Assembly: GCA_025935195.1 (NCBI GenBank)
Contig: JAICVS010000009.1
Span: forward strand, 1-57,105
Length of the DNA: 57,105 bases
Source: Ktedonobacterales bacterium
Lineage (GTDB): Bacteria; Chloroflexota; Ktedonobacteria; Ktedonobacterales; JADMIN01
Direction: 5' to 3'
Part shown: in pieces, positions 1 through 9,600 of the stretch
Layout of the letters: every line of letters starts with the position of its first letter
Numbering within the stretch: position 1 is the stretch's first letter
Made by a program: the position numbers and the translations under genes
The notes under the pieces: generated by a model
What the model was told of the DNA's origin: nothing
Databases searched by the model: none
Seen by the model: only the letters and a program-made list of their open reading frames with translations

Positions 1-916
1 AGAACTCCTCTTCGGTGGACTCCTTGCCAGCGATGAACTGGATGTCGTCCACCAGCAGCACGTCCACCACGCGGTAGCGCGCGCGGAACGCCTCGGTGGT
101 GCGCAGGCGGATCGCCTCGATGATCTCGTTGGTGAAGCGCTCCGCCGTCACGTAGGCGACGGCAAGCCCGTGCTGGGCCGCCGTGTGGCCGATAGCGTGC
201 AGCAGATGCGTCTTGCCCAGGCCGACGCCGCCGTAGATCAGCAGCGGGTTGTAGTCCGCGCCCGGCGCATCCGCTACCTGCTGTGCCGCCGCGTATGCCA
301 GCCGGTTCGCCGTCCCGACCACGAACGTCGCAAAGTCGTAGCGGGGGTGTGCATCGGCGGGCGCATCCTCTGGGTGCGACTCCGTGCGAGCCTCCACGGC
401 CGGCGCATTCTGCTCCCGCGGCACGGGTGCGGATGCCTGCGGGTGAGGCGTGGAGCGTGGAGAGAGCGGCACGAGCGGCGGCTGCATCGTTCCGGCCGTC
501 AGCCGGGCGCGCGCGGTGCGCTGGCGGCTCCCCCCTATCGGGGCGGGACGCGGCTCCACGGCGAAGGCCACCTGTTGTGCCACCTGTGCTCCTCCACTGC
601 CGCGCGCGACACGCCGCCCCGGCGTGAGTGGTCGGGGCGAGCCGGCATCCAGGGGTGGGGGTGGGGCTGGCGCCGGGCGCACCACGAAGGCGATCTCCGC
701 GCTGCGCCCCATCGCCTCACTCACGGCCACGCGCGCCTGCTCACCGAAGCGCTGCCGCAGATGCTCGGCCGCGAAGGCGCTCGGCGCGGCTACGACCAGC
801 CGCCCGCCGGCCAGTTCCAGCCCCGCCGTGCCGCCGAACCAGGTCGTGAAGGCGCCCGGCGAGACACGCCGGCGCACGCGCTCCAGCGCGGCCTGCCACA
901 CCTGCCTGGCGTCCAC
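1..916 (-). CDS. dnaA: Chromosomal replication initiator DnaA, 3' end beyond the window
   Basis: DnaA binds origin DnaA boxes and opens the duplex as an ATP-bound oligomer. The visible 305 codons begin at a GTG (914-916) with a purine-rich GGGAGGGGAGG ribosome site just upstream. Residues 1-80 form the N-terminal domain I ([11 protein letters not shown]..., TTWF). A long Pro/Ala/Arg-rich linker follows, then the AAA+ domain starting near [16 protein letters not shown]. The Walker [17 protein letters not shown] (about residues 225-240) and Walker [17 protein letters not shown] are intact. The gene runs off the left edge, so sensor 2 and the DNA-binding domain IV are not seen. Its upstream side shows no obvious TTATCCACA box cluster. 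Confidence 0.96.
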   Translation of the reverse strand, partial: MDARQVWQAALERVRRRVSPGAFTTWFGGTAGLELAGGRLVVAAPSAFAAEHLRQRFGEQARVAVSEAMGRSAEIAFVVRPAPAPPPPLDAGSPRPLTPGRRVARGSGGAQVAQQVAFAVEPRPAPIGGSRQRTARARLTAGTMQPPLVPLSPRSTPHPQASAPVPREQNAPAVEARTESHPEDAPADAHPRYDFATFVVGTANRLAYAAAQQVADAPGADYNPLLIYGGVGLGKTHLLHAIGHTAAQHGLAVAYVTAERFTNEIIEAIRLRTTEAFRARYRVVDVLLVDDIQFIAGKESTEEEF

Positions 917-1451
917 GGATTGGCCTCCCCTCCCTCGCTGCCGGTCACGGGCTGTTTCAGCCGATTTTGTGTCCCTTGTGAAGACGCATGATGCCGCCGC
1001 CAGGGAACGGCCGCCGCCATGTCAGGCGGGCCTGCGTGAAAATCTATGGTAGCACCGGGCGGGCGCGGGTGTAAAGCGGCGGGCGAGCGTGGTTGACGTT
1101 TCTCAACGTGTCCGGCGCCGCGCGGGGAAACCACTTGGTGGGATCAGGATGAGGCGAGACAAATGCCGTCGCGGGTGCGCGAGCGAACATCACCGGTTGA
1201 TGACCGTGCGCGAGATTCGCGTCCATTCGCCAGCAATCGCCATGCCAATCCGCGCCGGAGTTTCTGAGGACATGCCGCAATGCGGCGCGAGGTGGCGCGA
1301 GCTTTCTCGGCAAATTCTAAACGGACGCTCAGCCGCTCCCAAGCACCGGCCCCTACCATAATAGCCATGATGACCATCGAGACAGCGCGCCGTGGCACAT
1401 ACAGAGGTCGCGGCGGCGCATCACATCCAGCATTCGTGGAGGAGAAGTGGA
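917..1451. other. Intergenic region upstream of dnaA, no gene found
   Basis: This 535-base stretch separates divergent dnaA and the lipoprotein gene and should hold both promoters. I see no convincing coding region and no cluster of consensus DnaA boxes. Positions 1345-1370 carry an AT-richer patch (ctaccataatagcc) with a possible -10 (CATAAT) for the rightward gene, without a clear -35. It is not a recognisable origin. Confidence 0.4.
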
Positions 1452-1751
1452 ATGACGCTTCGCACCCAGGCTCGCCGCCGCGCCGTGATGGCGGTGGCGC
1501 TGTTCATCCTCGTGCTCGTGCTCGCCCTCTCGGCCTGCGCTGGCGGACGCGGCGCGCGCCGCGATAACGGCTCCGCCGCCAACAACAGCGGCGTCAACAC
1601 GACCCAGCAGCAGGGCGGCCAGCTCTCCGGCGCCGCATCCGATGTCGTGAGCGCCGACCAGGACATCCAGGCCGTCATGCGCCAGCTCGATGCCGCGCAG
1701 TCCGACGCCAACATTGATCTGTCCGCGCAAGACTCACCCGTTGAGCCATAG
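1452..1751 (+). CDS. Small lipoprotein of unknown function
   Basis: A 99-residue protein starting at ATG 1452 behind GGAGGAGAAG. The N-terminus has basic residues (RTQARRR), a hydrophobic stretch (VALFILVLVLAL) and a lipobox LSAC at about residues 26-29, so it should be lipidated by Lgt and cleaved by signal peptidase II. The mature part is Gly/Asn/Gln-rich, then a short helical segment (DIQAVMRQLDAAQSD). It is followed by another exported helical protein 58 bases downstream, and the two may be co-transcribed. No family recognised. Confidence 0.8.
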   Translation: MTLRTQARRRAVMAVALFILVLVLALSACAGGRGARRDNGSAANNSGVNTTQQQGGQLSGAASDVVSADQDIQAVMRQLDAAQSDANIDLSAQDSPVEP

Positions 1752-1809
1752 GCGCAACAGCCGACCAGTCACCAGCTATCCGATCACTCATGTAGGAGAG
1801 ATTGACCAG

Positions 1810-2616
1810 ATGAACCCACTCACCATCTTACGCCGCCTGCCAGCCCGGCTCACGCTCTTTGCCGGCGCCGCCCTGCTCGCGCTCGCCGTCGCCGCGCCGC
1901 TCACCGCCCTCGCCGCGCCCAAGGCCGACGCCAAATGCGATCCCAAGGATATCAAGTGCGTGATTGCCTTCGGCGACCAGCGCATCCAGGACCGCCTCGA
2001 CGCGCTCACCAAGCTGAACGGCAAGGTGACGGACGCGCTGAGTGCCAAGCACATCACGTCGGACCAGGCCAATACGCTCACCAGTGACATCGCCACCAAC
2101 ACGACCGGCCTGCAAAACCTCAAAGCCAAGCTGGACGGCGAGAGCGACATCGCCGCCGCCCGCGGCGACGTGAAGAATATCTACCTCCAGTTCCGCATCT
2201 ACGCGGTGGTGCTGCCGCGCGACTACCACGAGCTCTGGCTCGACCGCTTGGCGGATGCCGACCACCGCCTGGCTGGCGTCAAAGACAAGATCGCGGATGC
2301 CATCGCCAAGGCGCCGGCTGGTGAACAGGCGCAGCTCAACAGCCTCTTCGACGACTACAAGACCCAGCTCGCCGCCGCTGAGGCACAGATGGACGCCGCG
2401 CAGGGCGAGCTGCCGCGGTTTACCCCAGAGAACTTCAACACCAACCGCCAGAGCTTCGAGACGGCCCGGACCAACCTCAAGAACGACCTCAAGACCGCCC
2501 ATAAAGACCTGAAGCAGGCGGCAGGCGACTTGCATCAGATCGCCCAAATCCTCAAGGGCAACAAGAGCGATGGTTCCGGCTCTGGCTCCCCAACAGCCAC
2601 CGCCGCCAACTCGTGA
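1810..2616 (+). CDS. Secreted alpha-helical protein of unknown function
   Basis: A 268-residue protein. ATG 1810 is preferred over in-frame upstream ATGs because TAGGAGAG lies 9 bases upstream and the signal peptide begins there (MNPLTILRRLPARL, then a hydrophobic core ending ALA-AP). The mature protein is mostly charged heptad-like helix (DRLDALTKLNGKVTDAL; LKNDLKTAHKDLKQAAGDL) with two Cys near its N-terminus (KCDPKDIKC). It ends in a Ser/Gly/Thr-rich tail. It probably folds as a helical bundle outside the membrane. The function is unknown. A strong hairpin follows the stop codon. Confidence 0.8.
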   Translation: MNPLTILRRLPARLTLFAGAALLALAVAAPLTALAAPKADAKCDPKDIKCVIAFGDQRIQDRLDALTKLNGKVTDALSAKHITSDQANTLTSDIATNTTGLQNLKAKLDGESDIAAARGDVKNIYLQFRIYAVVLPRDYHELWLDRLADADHRLAGVKDKIADAIAKAPAGEQAQLNSLFDDYKTQLAAAEAQMDAAQGELPRFTPENFNTNRQSFETARTNLKNDLKTAHKDLKQAAGDLHQIAQILKGNKSDGSGSGSPTATAANS

Positions 2617-2634
2617 CCGACCAGCCGATCTCAA

Positions 2635-2658
2635 TAGGGGCGCACGAGCATGCGCCCG
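2635..2658 (+). repeat. Dispersed palindromic repeat B, copy 1
   Basis: The unit is taggggcgca, a short variable centre, then tgcgcccg: a GGGCGCA/TGCGCCC palindrome. Further copies are at 27783-27805 and, inside larC, 29059-29081. It lies 18 bases after the stop codon of the preceding gene, a REP-like position. Confidence 0.65.
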
Positions 2659-2660
2659 CC

Positions 2661-2700
2661 GGAGAGCCGGACGCGCCGCATGTTGCGCATGCGGCTCTCC
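2661..2700 (+). terminator. Hairpin after the secreted helical protein gene
   Basis: The arms GGAGAGCCG (2661-2669) and CGGCTCTCC (2692-2700) pair perfectly. A second GCATG/CATGC pairing is possible inside the loop. No T-tract follows, so it could be a terminator-like or mRNA-stabilising structure, contiguous with repeat B. Confidence 0.45.
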
Positions 2701-2896
2701 CTCGTTATGAGGTGAATCGCTGTGTCGCGGGAAGCGGCAGATTTCTTCACCGACGGCATGCGCCTTGCTATATAGCTGAGTGACACACTGGGGTGGTGCG
2801 GCCAGCGTCGCTCACACCGTCCCATATCATATGACCAGGTTGTCTTGCCGTCCTCCAGTCTCGAACGACGGCTCATCCCGCTCGGAGCGCGCACCC

Positions 2897-3349
2897 GTGA
2901 CCAGTCTCAGCCCAGCAACTATTCTCATCGTGGATGACGACGCCGCCATCCGCGAGCTCATCGCCGAAACCCTCAGCGACGCGGGCTACAGCGTCGTCCA
3001 GGCGCCCGATGGGGCGCGGGCGCTCGACATCCTGCGCGCGAGCGCGGAGCCGCTCGTCGTCCTGCTCGACCTGATGATGCCGCGCATGAGCGGCAAGGAT
3101 GTGCTCCAGGCGGTCGCCGCTGACCGCCGCCTCGCCAGCACCCACGCCTACGTGCTCATCACCGCGGCCGAGCATAGCCTGCCGCTGCCCTTCGTCCACC
3201 TGCTCACCGTGCTCGAAGTGCCCATCCTGCCCAAGCCGTTCGACCTGCGCGCGCTGCTCTACCGTGTCGAGCATGCGCTGCGGCGACTGGCCCCGCGCGA
3301 GGTCAGCCTTGCCAGATGCGACGAATACGAGTACGAGCTGACGTCGTAG
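2897..3349 (+). CDS. Single-domain response regulator (CheY-like receiver)
   Basis: A 150-residue protein consisting of one receiver domain and a short acidic tail. Starting at GTG 2897 (GGAG 9 bases upstream), the acidic triad is D13-D15 (ILIVDDDAAIRE), the phospho-acceptor is D58 (VVLLDLMMPRMSG), the switch Thr is T89 (VLITAAEH) and the conserved Lys is K113 (PILPKPFD). All phosphotransfer residues are present. There is no output domain and no histidine kinase nearby, so it must take phosphate from an unlinked kinase and act by protein contact. An upstream ATG at 2831 would add a non-domain extension. Confidence 0.9.
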   Translation: MTSLSPATILIVDDDAAIRELIAETLSDAGYSVVQAPDGARALDILRASAEPLVVLLDLMMPRMSGKDVLQAVAADRRLASTHAYVLITAAEHSLPLPFVHLLTVLEVPILPKPFDLRALLYRVEHALRRLAPREVSLARCDEYEYELTS

Positions 3350-3374
3350 GGCGAGCCGCCCCGCGCTAACCCTC

Positions 3375-3929
3375 TCAGCGCGCGAGCGACTTCGCCATGA
3401 AGATGTCCGGCTTGCCGAGGCCGTTCGCGTCCGGCAGCACGCCGATCACGACGTAGCCGAGCCGCTGGTAGAACGCGAACGGGTGGCGGCGCCGGTTCTG
3501 GATGCGCGCCGCGTGGCCCAGCACATCCGGGAAGAGATCGAGGCCGGCGAGCGAGGTCTGATCGTTCTCGTCGTCCGTGCCGAGCTGGATGGTCAGGCCG
3601 CCGCGCGCGCGCACGCGCTCCTCGAAGTCGCGCACGAGCGCGCGGCCGATGCCGCGCCCCTGCCAGTCGGGCCGCACGACCAGTGGGTGCAGCTCGAAGA
3701 CGCGCCCATCGTACTGCGGGATGCCGCCGATCCAGCCGAGGGCTGCCCCATCGTCATCCAGCGCCACGCGGCTGATGCGCCCCTCTTCAAACGACTCCTC
3801 CACCTCGGCGCGAGCGGAGGCGCGATCCGGCCACGCGTCAGGGTGATGCTCCGCGAAGGCGTCCACCAGCATCGCTGCCACCTGCTCGATCAGCGCCATG
3901 TCCTCGCGGCGCAGGTCTTCGATCCGCAT
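3375..3929 (-). CDS. GNAT acetyltransferase of the AAC(6')-Ii type
   Basis: A 184-residue GNAT-fold protein starting at ATG 3929 behind GGAAGGGGATCGGGA. It matches the plan of the chromosomal aminoglycoside 6'-N-acetyltransferase AAC(6')-Ii family (about 182 residues). Shared blocks are WIGGIPQYDG, FELHPLVV with E79 and H81 at the positions of the active-site Glu/His of AAC(6')-Ii, the acetyl-CoA loop DWQGRGIGRAL, LGTDDENDQTSLAG, IQNRRRHPFAFYQRLGY and GVLPDANGLGKPDIFMAKS. The reaction would be acetyl transfer from acetyl-CoA to an amine. Whether the substrate is an aminoglycoside or a cellular amine cannot be read from sequence. It is convergent with the receiver gene. Its chromosomal setting shows no mobile-element hallmarks. 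Confidence 0.88.
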   Translation of the reverse strand: MRIEDLRREDMALIEQVAAMLVDAFAEHHPDAWPDRASARAEVEESFEEGRISRVALDDDGAALGWIGGIPQYDGRVFELHPLVVRPDWQGRGIGRALVRDFEERVRARGGLTIQLGTDDENDQTSLAGLDLFPDVLGHAARIQNRRRHPFAFYQRLGYVVIGVLPDANGLGKPDIFMAKSLAR

Positions 3930-4065
3930 TCCCGATCCCCTTCCATGCCCGTTCACGGAACAACCGCCAAACCGCAAGACGCGCTGCCCTTACGGCGTCT
4001 ACTATGCCATAATGGGGGCCGAGCCATCGCGTGATACCGTCCATATGTATGCAGTGAGGATTCTC

Positions 4066-5376
4066 ATGCCCGATACCGCCAGCGCCGCGTCGGCGACGAC
4101 GCGCCGCGCCCTCGATCTCTCCGCCGCCCGCCACCACTTCCCCTCGCTGGCCCTCGAACAGGACGGCCAGCCCGTCGTCTACTTCGACAATCCCGCCGGC
4201 ACGCAGGTGCCGCAGGCGTGCATTGACGCCTTCGGCGCCTATTACACCGGCTCGAACTCCAACACCGGCGGCGCGTTCGTGACCAGCCGGCGCACCGACG
4301 CGCTGATCGCCGAGGCGCGCGCCGCCATGGCCGACTTCCTCAACGCGCCGGATGCGCGCGAGATCGTCTTCGGCCCCAATATGACGACGATCACCTTCGC
4401 GCTGGCGCGCTCGCTCGGCCGCACGATGAATCCAGGCGATGAGATCGTTGTCACCACGCTCGAGCATGACGCCAACGTCGCGCCGTGGCTCACGCTGGCT
4501 GACGACCTGGGCCTGGTGGTGCGCGTGGCGGAGATCGCCGTGCCGGATTGCACCCTCGACATGGAGCAGCTGCGCTCGCTGATCACCGAGCGGACGAAGC
4601 TCGTCGCCGTCGCCTACGCCTCGAACGTCGCCGGCACGATCAACGACGTGGCGACGATCTGCGCGTGGGCGCGTGAGGTCGGCGCACTCAGCCTGGTGGA
4701 CGCGGTGCATTACGGCCCACACGGCCCAATGGACGTACAGGCTATCGGCTGCGATTTCCTGGCGTGCAGCTCGTACAAGTTCTTCGGCCCGCACCTGGGC
4801 ATCCTCTACGGTCGGCTGGAGCTGCTGGAGAGCCTGTACGCCTACAAGGTGCGGCCCGCGCACGACGAGGCGCCGGCGAAGTGGGAGACCGGCACGCTGA
4901 GCCACGAGTGCCTGGCCGGCCTGGTCGCCACGCTGGACTACCTCGCCACCGTCGGCCGCGACCACGGCGCCGCCTACGCTGAGCAGTTCCCCGGCATGAG
5001 TGGCCGCCGGCTGGAGCTGCACACCGGCCTCGCCGCCATCCAGGAGTACGAGCGTGGGCTGTCGCGGCGGCTGCTCGCCGGCCTGGCGGCGCTGCCCGGC
5101 GTCCACATCTGGGGCATCAGTGCGGAGGGCGACCTGACACAGCGCGTGCCGACGATCTCGATCACGGTGGATGGGCATCGGCCCGAAGAGCTGGCGGCGC
5201 AGCTGGGCGAGCGCGGCATCTTCACCTGGGAGGGCAACTACTACGCGCTCTACCTGATCCAGCGCCTCGGACTGATGGATGCCGGCGGCACGCTGCGCAT
5301 CGGCCTCGTCCACTACAACACGCCGGACGAGATTGATCGCTTCCTGGGCGCGCTGCGCGAGATCATCGGCGCGTAA
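4066..5376 (+). CDS. Cysteine desulfurase-like PLP enzyme (class V aminotransferase, VC1184-type)
   Basis: A 436-residue fold-type-I PLP enzyme. ATG 4066 is chosen for GTGAGG 8 bases upstream; an in-frame ATG also lies at 4046. Features are YFDNPAGTQVP near the N-terminus, EIVFGPNMTTITFALARSLG, EHDANVAPW, LVDAVHYGPHGPMDVQAIGCDF and the Schiff-base lysine K238 in CSSYKFFGPHLG. This matches the cysteine desulfurase-like TIGR01976 group, not IscS or SufS. No Fe-S scaffold or sulfur-relay gene is adjacent, so the physiological substrate is open. Length is normal and the gene appears intact. Confidence 0.9.
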   Translation: MPDTASAASATTRRALDLSAARHHFPSLALEQDGQPVVYFDNPAGTQVPQACIDAFGAYYTGSNSNTGGAFVTSRRTDALIAEARAAMADFLNAPDAREIVFGPNMTTITFALARSLGRTMNPGDEIVVTTLEHDANVAPWLTLADDLGLVVRVAEIAVPDCTLDMEQLRSLITERTKLVAVAYASNVAGTINDVATICAWAREVGALSLVDAVHYGPHGPMDVQAIGCDFLACSSYKFFGPHLGILYGRLELLESLYAYKVRPAHDEAPAKWETGTLSHECLAGLVATLDYLATVGRDHGAAYAEQFPGMSGRRLELHTGLAAIQEYERGLSRRLLAGLAALPGVHIWGISAEGDLTQRVPTISITVDGHRPEELAAQLGERGIFTWEGNYYALYLIQRLGLMDAGGTLRIGLVHYNTPDEIDRFLGALREIIGA

Positions 5377-5438
5377 GCGCGGCGGGACACGGGCTGGCGG
5401 GGATCGTGTGATGATCGCGTGCCGACCGCTGATGAGGG

Positions 5439-5657
5439 CTAGCGCCAGGCGGGCTCACTGCGCTGCTCGAAGTGGTCATAGGCCGTGACCAGGCCGAGCA
5501 CCACCTCCGCGGTGGTCTCGAAGAGCGCCTGCGCTTTGGGATCGTTCACCTTCGATACGTCGTCGCGGACGTGCCGGGCGACGTCATTGAGCATGGCCTT
5601 GACATAGGCCGTGTGGTGACGCGGATCGCTCTCAGGAAACTGCTGGCGTTCGTTCAT
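5439..5657 (-). CDS. Small conserved hypothetical protein
   Basis: A 72-residue acidic helical protein starting MNERQQFPESDPRHH with TGGAGG six bases upstream of ATG 5657. An in-frame ATG at 5714 would add 19 residues that look non-coding. Visible parts are HTAYVKAMLNDVARHVRDDVSKV and a second helix FETTAEVVLGLVTAYDHFEQ, suggesting a compact helical domain. It is a single-gene unit convergent with the PLP enzyme. No function assigned. Confidence 0.65.
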   Translation of the reverse strand: MNERQQFPESDPRHHTAYVKAMLNDVARHVRDDVSKVNDPKAQALFETTAEVVLGLVTAYDHFEQRSEPAWR

Positions 5658-5794
5658 CGTATGCCTCCAGACGCTCGTCGCCACTCCGCGACTCCCCGCA
5701 AGCAGTGTCGTCAATTGTCATCGTGTGAGACGGAGGGGTCGCACGTTATGTGCCGCCATGCGACCTTTCTATTCGACGGAAAGCGGGTGGATAC

Positions 5795-6541
5795 ATGGCG
5801 GTGCGGATCGAGCGCGACGGGCCCGTCACGACGGTGGTGCTGAGCCGACCGGAGGCGCGCAACGCGGTAGACCGGCAGACGGCGGAGGAGCTTGCCGACG
5901 CGTTCCGCGCGTTCGACGCCGACGCGGATGCGCTGGTGGGCGTCTTGGCCGGTGACGCCGGCCATTTCTGCGCCGGCGCCGATCTCAAGGGCATCGCCAG
6001 CGGCGAGGGCAACCGCGTGGAGCCGGAGGGCGACGGGCCGATGGGGCCGAGCCGGCTGCTGCTTTCGAAGCCAGTGATCGCGGCCGTCGCCGGCTATGCC
6101 GTCGCGGGCGGGCTGGAGCTGGCGCTGTGGTGCGATCTGCGCGTGATGGAGGCGGATGCGACGCTCGGCGTCTTCTGCCGCCGCTGGGGCGTGCCGCTGA
6201 TTGACGGCGGCACGGTGCGTCTGCCGCGCCTGATCGGCCTCAGCCGCGCGCTCGACCTCATCCTGACAGGCCGGCCCGTCGGCGCGGAGGAGGCGCTGGC
6301 AATGGGGCTGGTCAATCGCGTCGTGCCGCACGGCGAGGCGCGCGCGGCGGCCGAGGCGCTGGCCCGCGATCTGGCCGCCCTGCCGCAAGCCTGCCTGCGC
6401 AGCGACCGCCTCTCCGCCTACGAAGCGCTCGATCTGCCGTTCGCGGAGGCGATGTCCAACGAGTTTCGCCACGGCGTGAGCGTGCTCGCGGAGGGCGTGG
6501 CCGGCGCGCGACGCTTCGCATCTAGTGAGAGGCGGCAATAG
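5795..6541 (+). CDS. Enoyl-CoA hydratase/isomerase family protein
   Basis: A 248-residue crotonase-fold protein (start ATG 5795, GGTGG just upstream). The oxyanion-hole segments GHFCAGADLKGI (57-67) and VAGYAVAGGLELAL (98-111) are intact, and E108 matches the first catalytic Glu of enoyl-CoA hydratases. The second acidic position falls in WGVPLIDGG, with Asp or Gly where many hydratases have Glu, so hydratase activity is not assured. The C-terminal helix (EFRHGVSVLAEGVAGARRF) is the segment repeated in decayed form at 10573-10612, across the large gene on the right. Confidence 0.9.
   Translation: MAVRIERDGPVTTVVLSRPEARNAVDRQTAEELADAFRAFDADADALVGVLAGDAGHFCAGADLKGIASGEGNRVEPEGDGPMGPSRLLLSKPVIAAVAGYAVAGGLELALWCDLRVMEADATLGVFCRRWGVPLIDGGTVRLPRLIGLSRALDLILTGRPVGAEEALAMGLVNRVVPHGEARAAAEALARDLAALPQACLRSDRLSAYEALDLPFAEAMSNEFRHGVSVLAEGVAGARRFASSERRQ
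6461..6502 (+). repeat. 3' end of the enoyl-CoA hydratase gene, left copy of a flanking repeat
   Basis: This 42-bp segment near the 3' end of the hydratase gene aligns with 10573-10612 at 34 identical positions of 42, including an exact 13-bp run ggagggcgtggcc (6490-6502 and 10600-10612). The differences are mostly C/T changes plus one 2-bp gap. The two copies bracket the low-GC TIR-helicase gene. Confidence 0.7.
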
Positions 6542-6609
6542 CGGTTTGGCTCGGGGTCCGAACCGACACGGAGGCATTGACAGCAGCAGAGACTTACGAA
6601 TTGGCGGGA

Positions 6610-9600
6610 CTACTGCTGGATTATGATCTTTCGTCGGTGATTGCATGGGGTAGCAGCGCCGCACTCAAGCCATAGCGTCTTACCCCAGCTGTTGGGTCGC
6701 ATGTAGCCTTTCTTGCAGCCAGGGCATGTGATGCCAGTTATGGCAGCCACCTTGGAAAGGTGCTCCAAAGTGACATTTTGTGTATGGTCGCACACTCTGC
6801 GGTCGACGCCTCCGTAAAATGCGCCGAACCTCCCGAATTTCGGACACATCAACGCGCCACACTTTGGGCAGGACGCATTCGATAGGTCTGTCAATTTCAG
6901 CACGATGTCATCGCCCCATGATGCGCGCGGGTGATGCCCATTGGCATTGAAGCTCGACAGGGTCTGAGCAACCTCACGTGACACGATGCGTTGCATGAGC
7001 TCGCTCGTACCGGTGTGGGACAGAGGATTGAGGCTGCCGAAGTACACAATGTCATCGTCTATCAGCACCAGTTTCTCGTGCATACCCAACAATGCTTGAA
7101 CGTCGATCCCGACCTCCCTTAGAAGGTTCACCGCAGCCTCATCTGTTGGCTGATCACCGTATTTCACTTGGCTGGACACCACGGTGATGAGGACGCCACG
7201 CTTACGTGCCGCCTGCAAATCCTGAATGAGGTGGTTGGTGCGGTTGAGGCGTATGAATGGGCTGCGAATGATGATGCGCTGACGTGCCAAGTGGATATCT
7301 TGCACAAAGCGATCGAAGAAAGTAGTCTCATCCAGCCACTCGATGTCTCGCACGCTCTGCATGCCATCGGCAGGCGATGTCCCTCGTGGATGAGCGCCAG
7401 TCTTTTGTACTCGTGTGTCAAGAATCTCACGGGATTTGAATGTTCCAGCCTTGCGCGCTTCTCCAACCACTAAGCGAAGGGTGTCGTCTTCCTCAAACTG
7501 CGTCGCGATATGCTTATGGTTGGCCACCACGATCAGCTTATGTTTTGCTCTTGTTATCGCGACATTGATGAGCCGCTCGCCATTGCTGTTCTGTCCGCCA
7601 CCGATGAACTCTCGCCTATGCGTGATCGGTCGCGACTCAACAGTGTCAAATACAATGATCTCGAACTCAAGGCCCTGGAAGCGATGCACTGTGCCGACAC
7701 GTATTTGGCTCTCCAGCTTCTCGGCCTTGACCATCCGCTGGATCAGCTGCGCTTGTTTGCTATATGGCGTCACGATACCCACTCGGTATGGGTTGCCTAG
7801 ATCAGATGGCCGGGATGGCAAACTACTGAGGGCCTGGCGGGCGACTGCCAGGGAGCAAAGCGCGTGATATACGTTCACTCTGGAACGCTCCCCCGGCCTA
7901 GTCGTTACCGGTCCCGCATCGCTTGTGTCACAAAGAAGCAGGCGCCTGTCGGGATACGGCATCACATCCGCATAGTCTGTCGCGTCCCGTTGGGGAATGT
8001 CCTTCAAGAGACCATGATAAATGTATGTGTTCGCAATGCGAGCAATGTCGGGATGCATGCGTGACTGCTCCCTAAGCAATGCGCTACGGCGATCCCCGCG
8101 AGCCGTGCCTTCCAGAGTGATATTTACCACCTCGAAAAGGTCACGCCCGAGCCACTCTTTCGCTATAGACGACTTCTTGGCTTGGACAATTGGGGCTAGC
8201 TGTTTCGGATCTCCAATCGCCACCACCCCATTGTCCGCGCGTGAAGCGGCGACATAGACAGCGGGGAGAGGCGCCATAGACGCCTCATCCAAGATGATAA
8301 CATCGAAGCGGCGCTCGCGCAGGCGTGAATCCATGTATGTCTTGGTGAGAGTCGTCGCGACTACCTGTGCTTCGTCCAGCAGCCGTTTCTCAATGTCGCG
8401 GATTTGGCCGTCAATGGCCGCGATCTGCTGGCTGCACTGTTCCACTCGCGACTCTAGCTCACTCCGGTCTGACCCTGCAGTTACGTTTATCTGATCGATC
8501 TCTCGATCACCTTTCGCGATCTGTCGGTCGCACGTCTCTATTTCGTCCTGCAATTGTCTAATGCGTGCTGCTGTCTGCTGTGGGGTAGGCCGCTGTGCTG
8601 TTAGATCGTCGCAACGAGCCTGGATGCCGTGCATCTCACGAAGCAAGTCCGAAATTGCCTGGTGGCAGACCTCCATTTCCTGAGCCACAGAATCCAGCGC
8701 CTTCTCGACCTCCCACGCTTGCTGCTTCACGTCAGCGAGCTGCCGTGCCAATCGGTCTCTGTTGACACCTTTCAAGAGCCGCACGATGCTGCTCATCTGC
8801 TGGGCATCGGCTAGACGCCTCATCAACTCATCAACCAACCCGATGAGTTGCGCATGCTCGGCACCCAGCTGCGTTTGCTTCGCGACGAGCCGGGCCAAAT
8901 CCTCGCGAGCGTCACGGAGTCGTCGCTCAGCCTGTGAATGCACATCCTCCAACCCCTTGAGGCGTGCGTCGATGGCTGCGACACGCTGACGTTCCTGATG
9001 CTGCAAAGGCATGAGCTCGTCAGGATACGTTTGGCGCTGCTCTACCAGCGACTTCCTCTGATCTGCCCATTGCGAGGCAGACTGCTCTTGCTGCGCCGAT
9101 AGTGAACGCAGTCGTTCGAGCGCATCAGACCGTCTGTTTCGGAGCCCAGTACGTTGCTGCTCAAGGTCTTGGCCGAGACGTTTGATGATTTTGGGTGGGT
9201 AGATGTCATCACGCTGGCTCACGCTCTGAAGCTGAGGCGCGCCATAACGTATGATGCGGCCCGACTTCAGGAGTGGCAAGCTAGCTTTCTGGCACATTTC
9301 TGCCAGCTTGACGATGGCGTTGTCAACCGCTATGTTCGTGTGTGCGGCAACGAGTACGCTCCGTCCTTCGCGGGCAAGCACGTAGGCCATTGCAGCAAGT
9401 GTTGAGGTCTTGCCTGTTCCAGGCGGTCCAATGACGTAAGTCACCTCACTGCCAAGTGCCAACTGGATAGCGTCGTTTTGGGAACTCCGAGGATCGAAAA
9501 CATGACCCAAATCTGGTTTCTCACGCCGGGAATTTGCATGTGGCAGCAGCCCAAAGAGCTTGCAACCCAGCAGAGCTTCACCTTCCACGTTGGATTTGAG

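Noticed and set aside
917-1451. Replication origin beside dnaA
   Set aside because: No cluster of TTATCCACA-type boxes or AT-rich unwinding region is visible on this side of dnaA. The other side lies outside the window.
3838-5313. Long minus-strand frame (about 490 codons) across the PLP enzyme gene
   Set aside because: It is the antisense shadow of a clear class V aminotransferase; composition is Arg/Ala/His-rich without motifs. GC-rich third positions create such frames.
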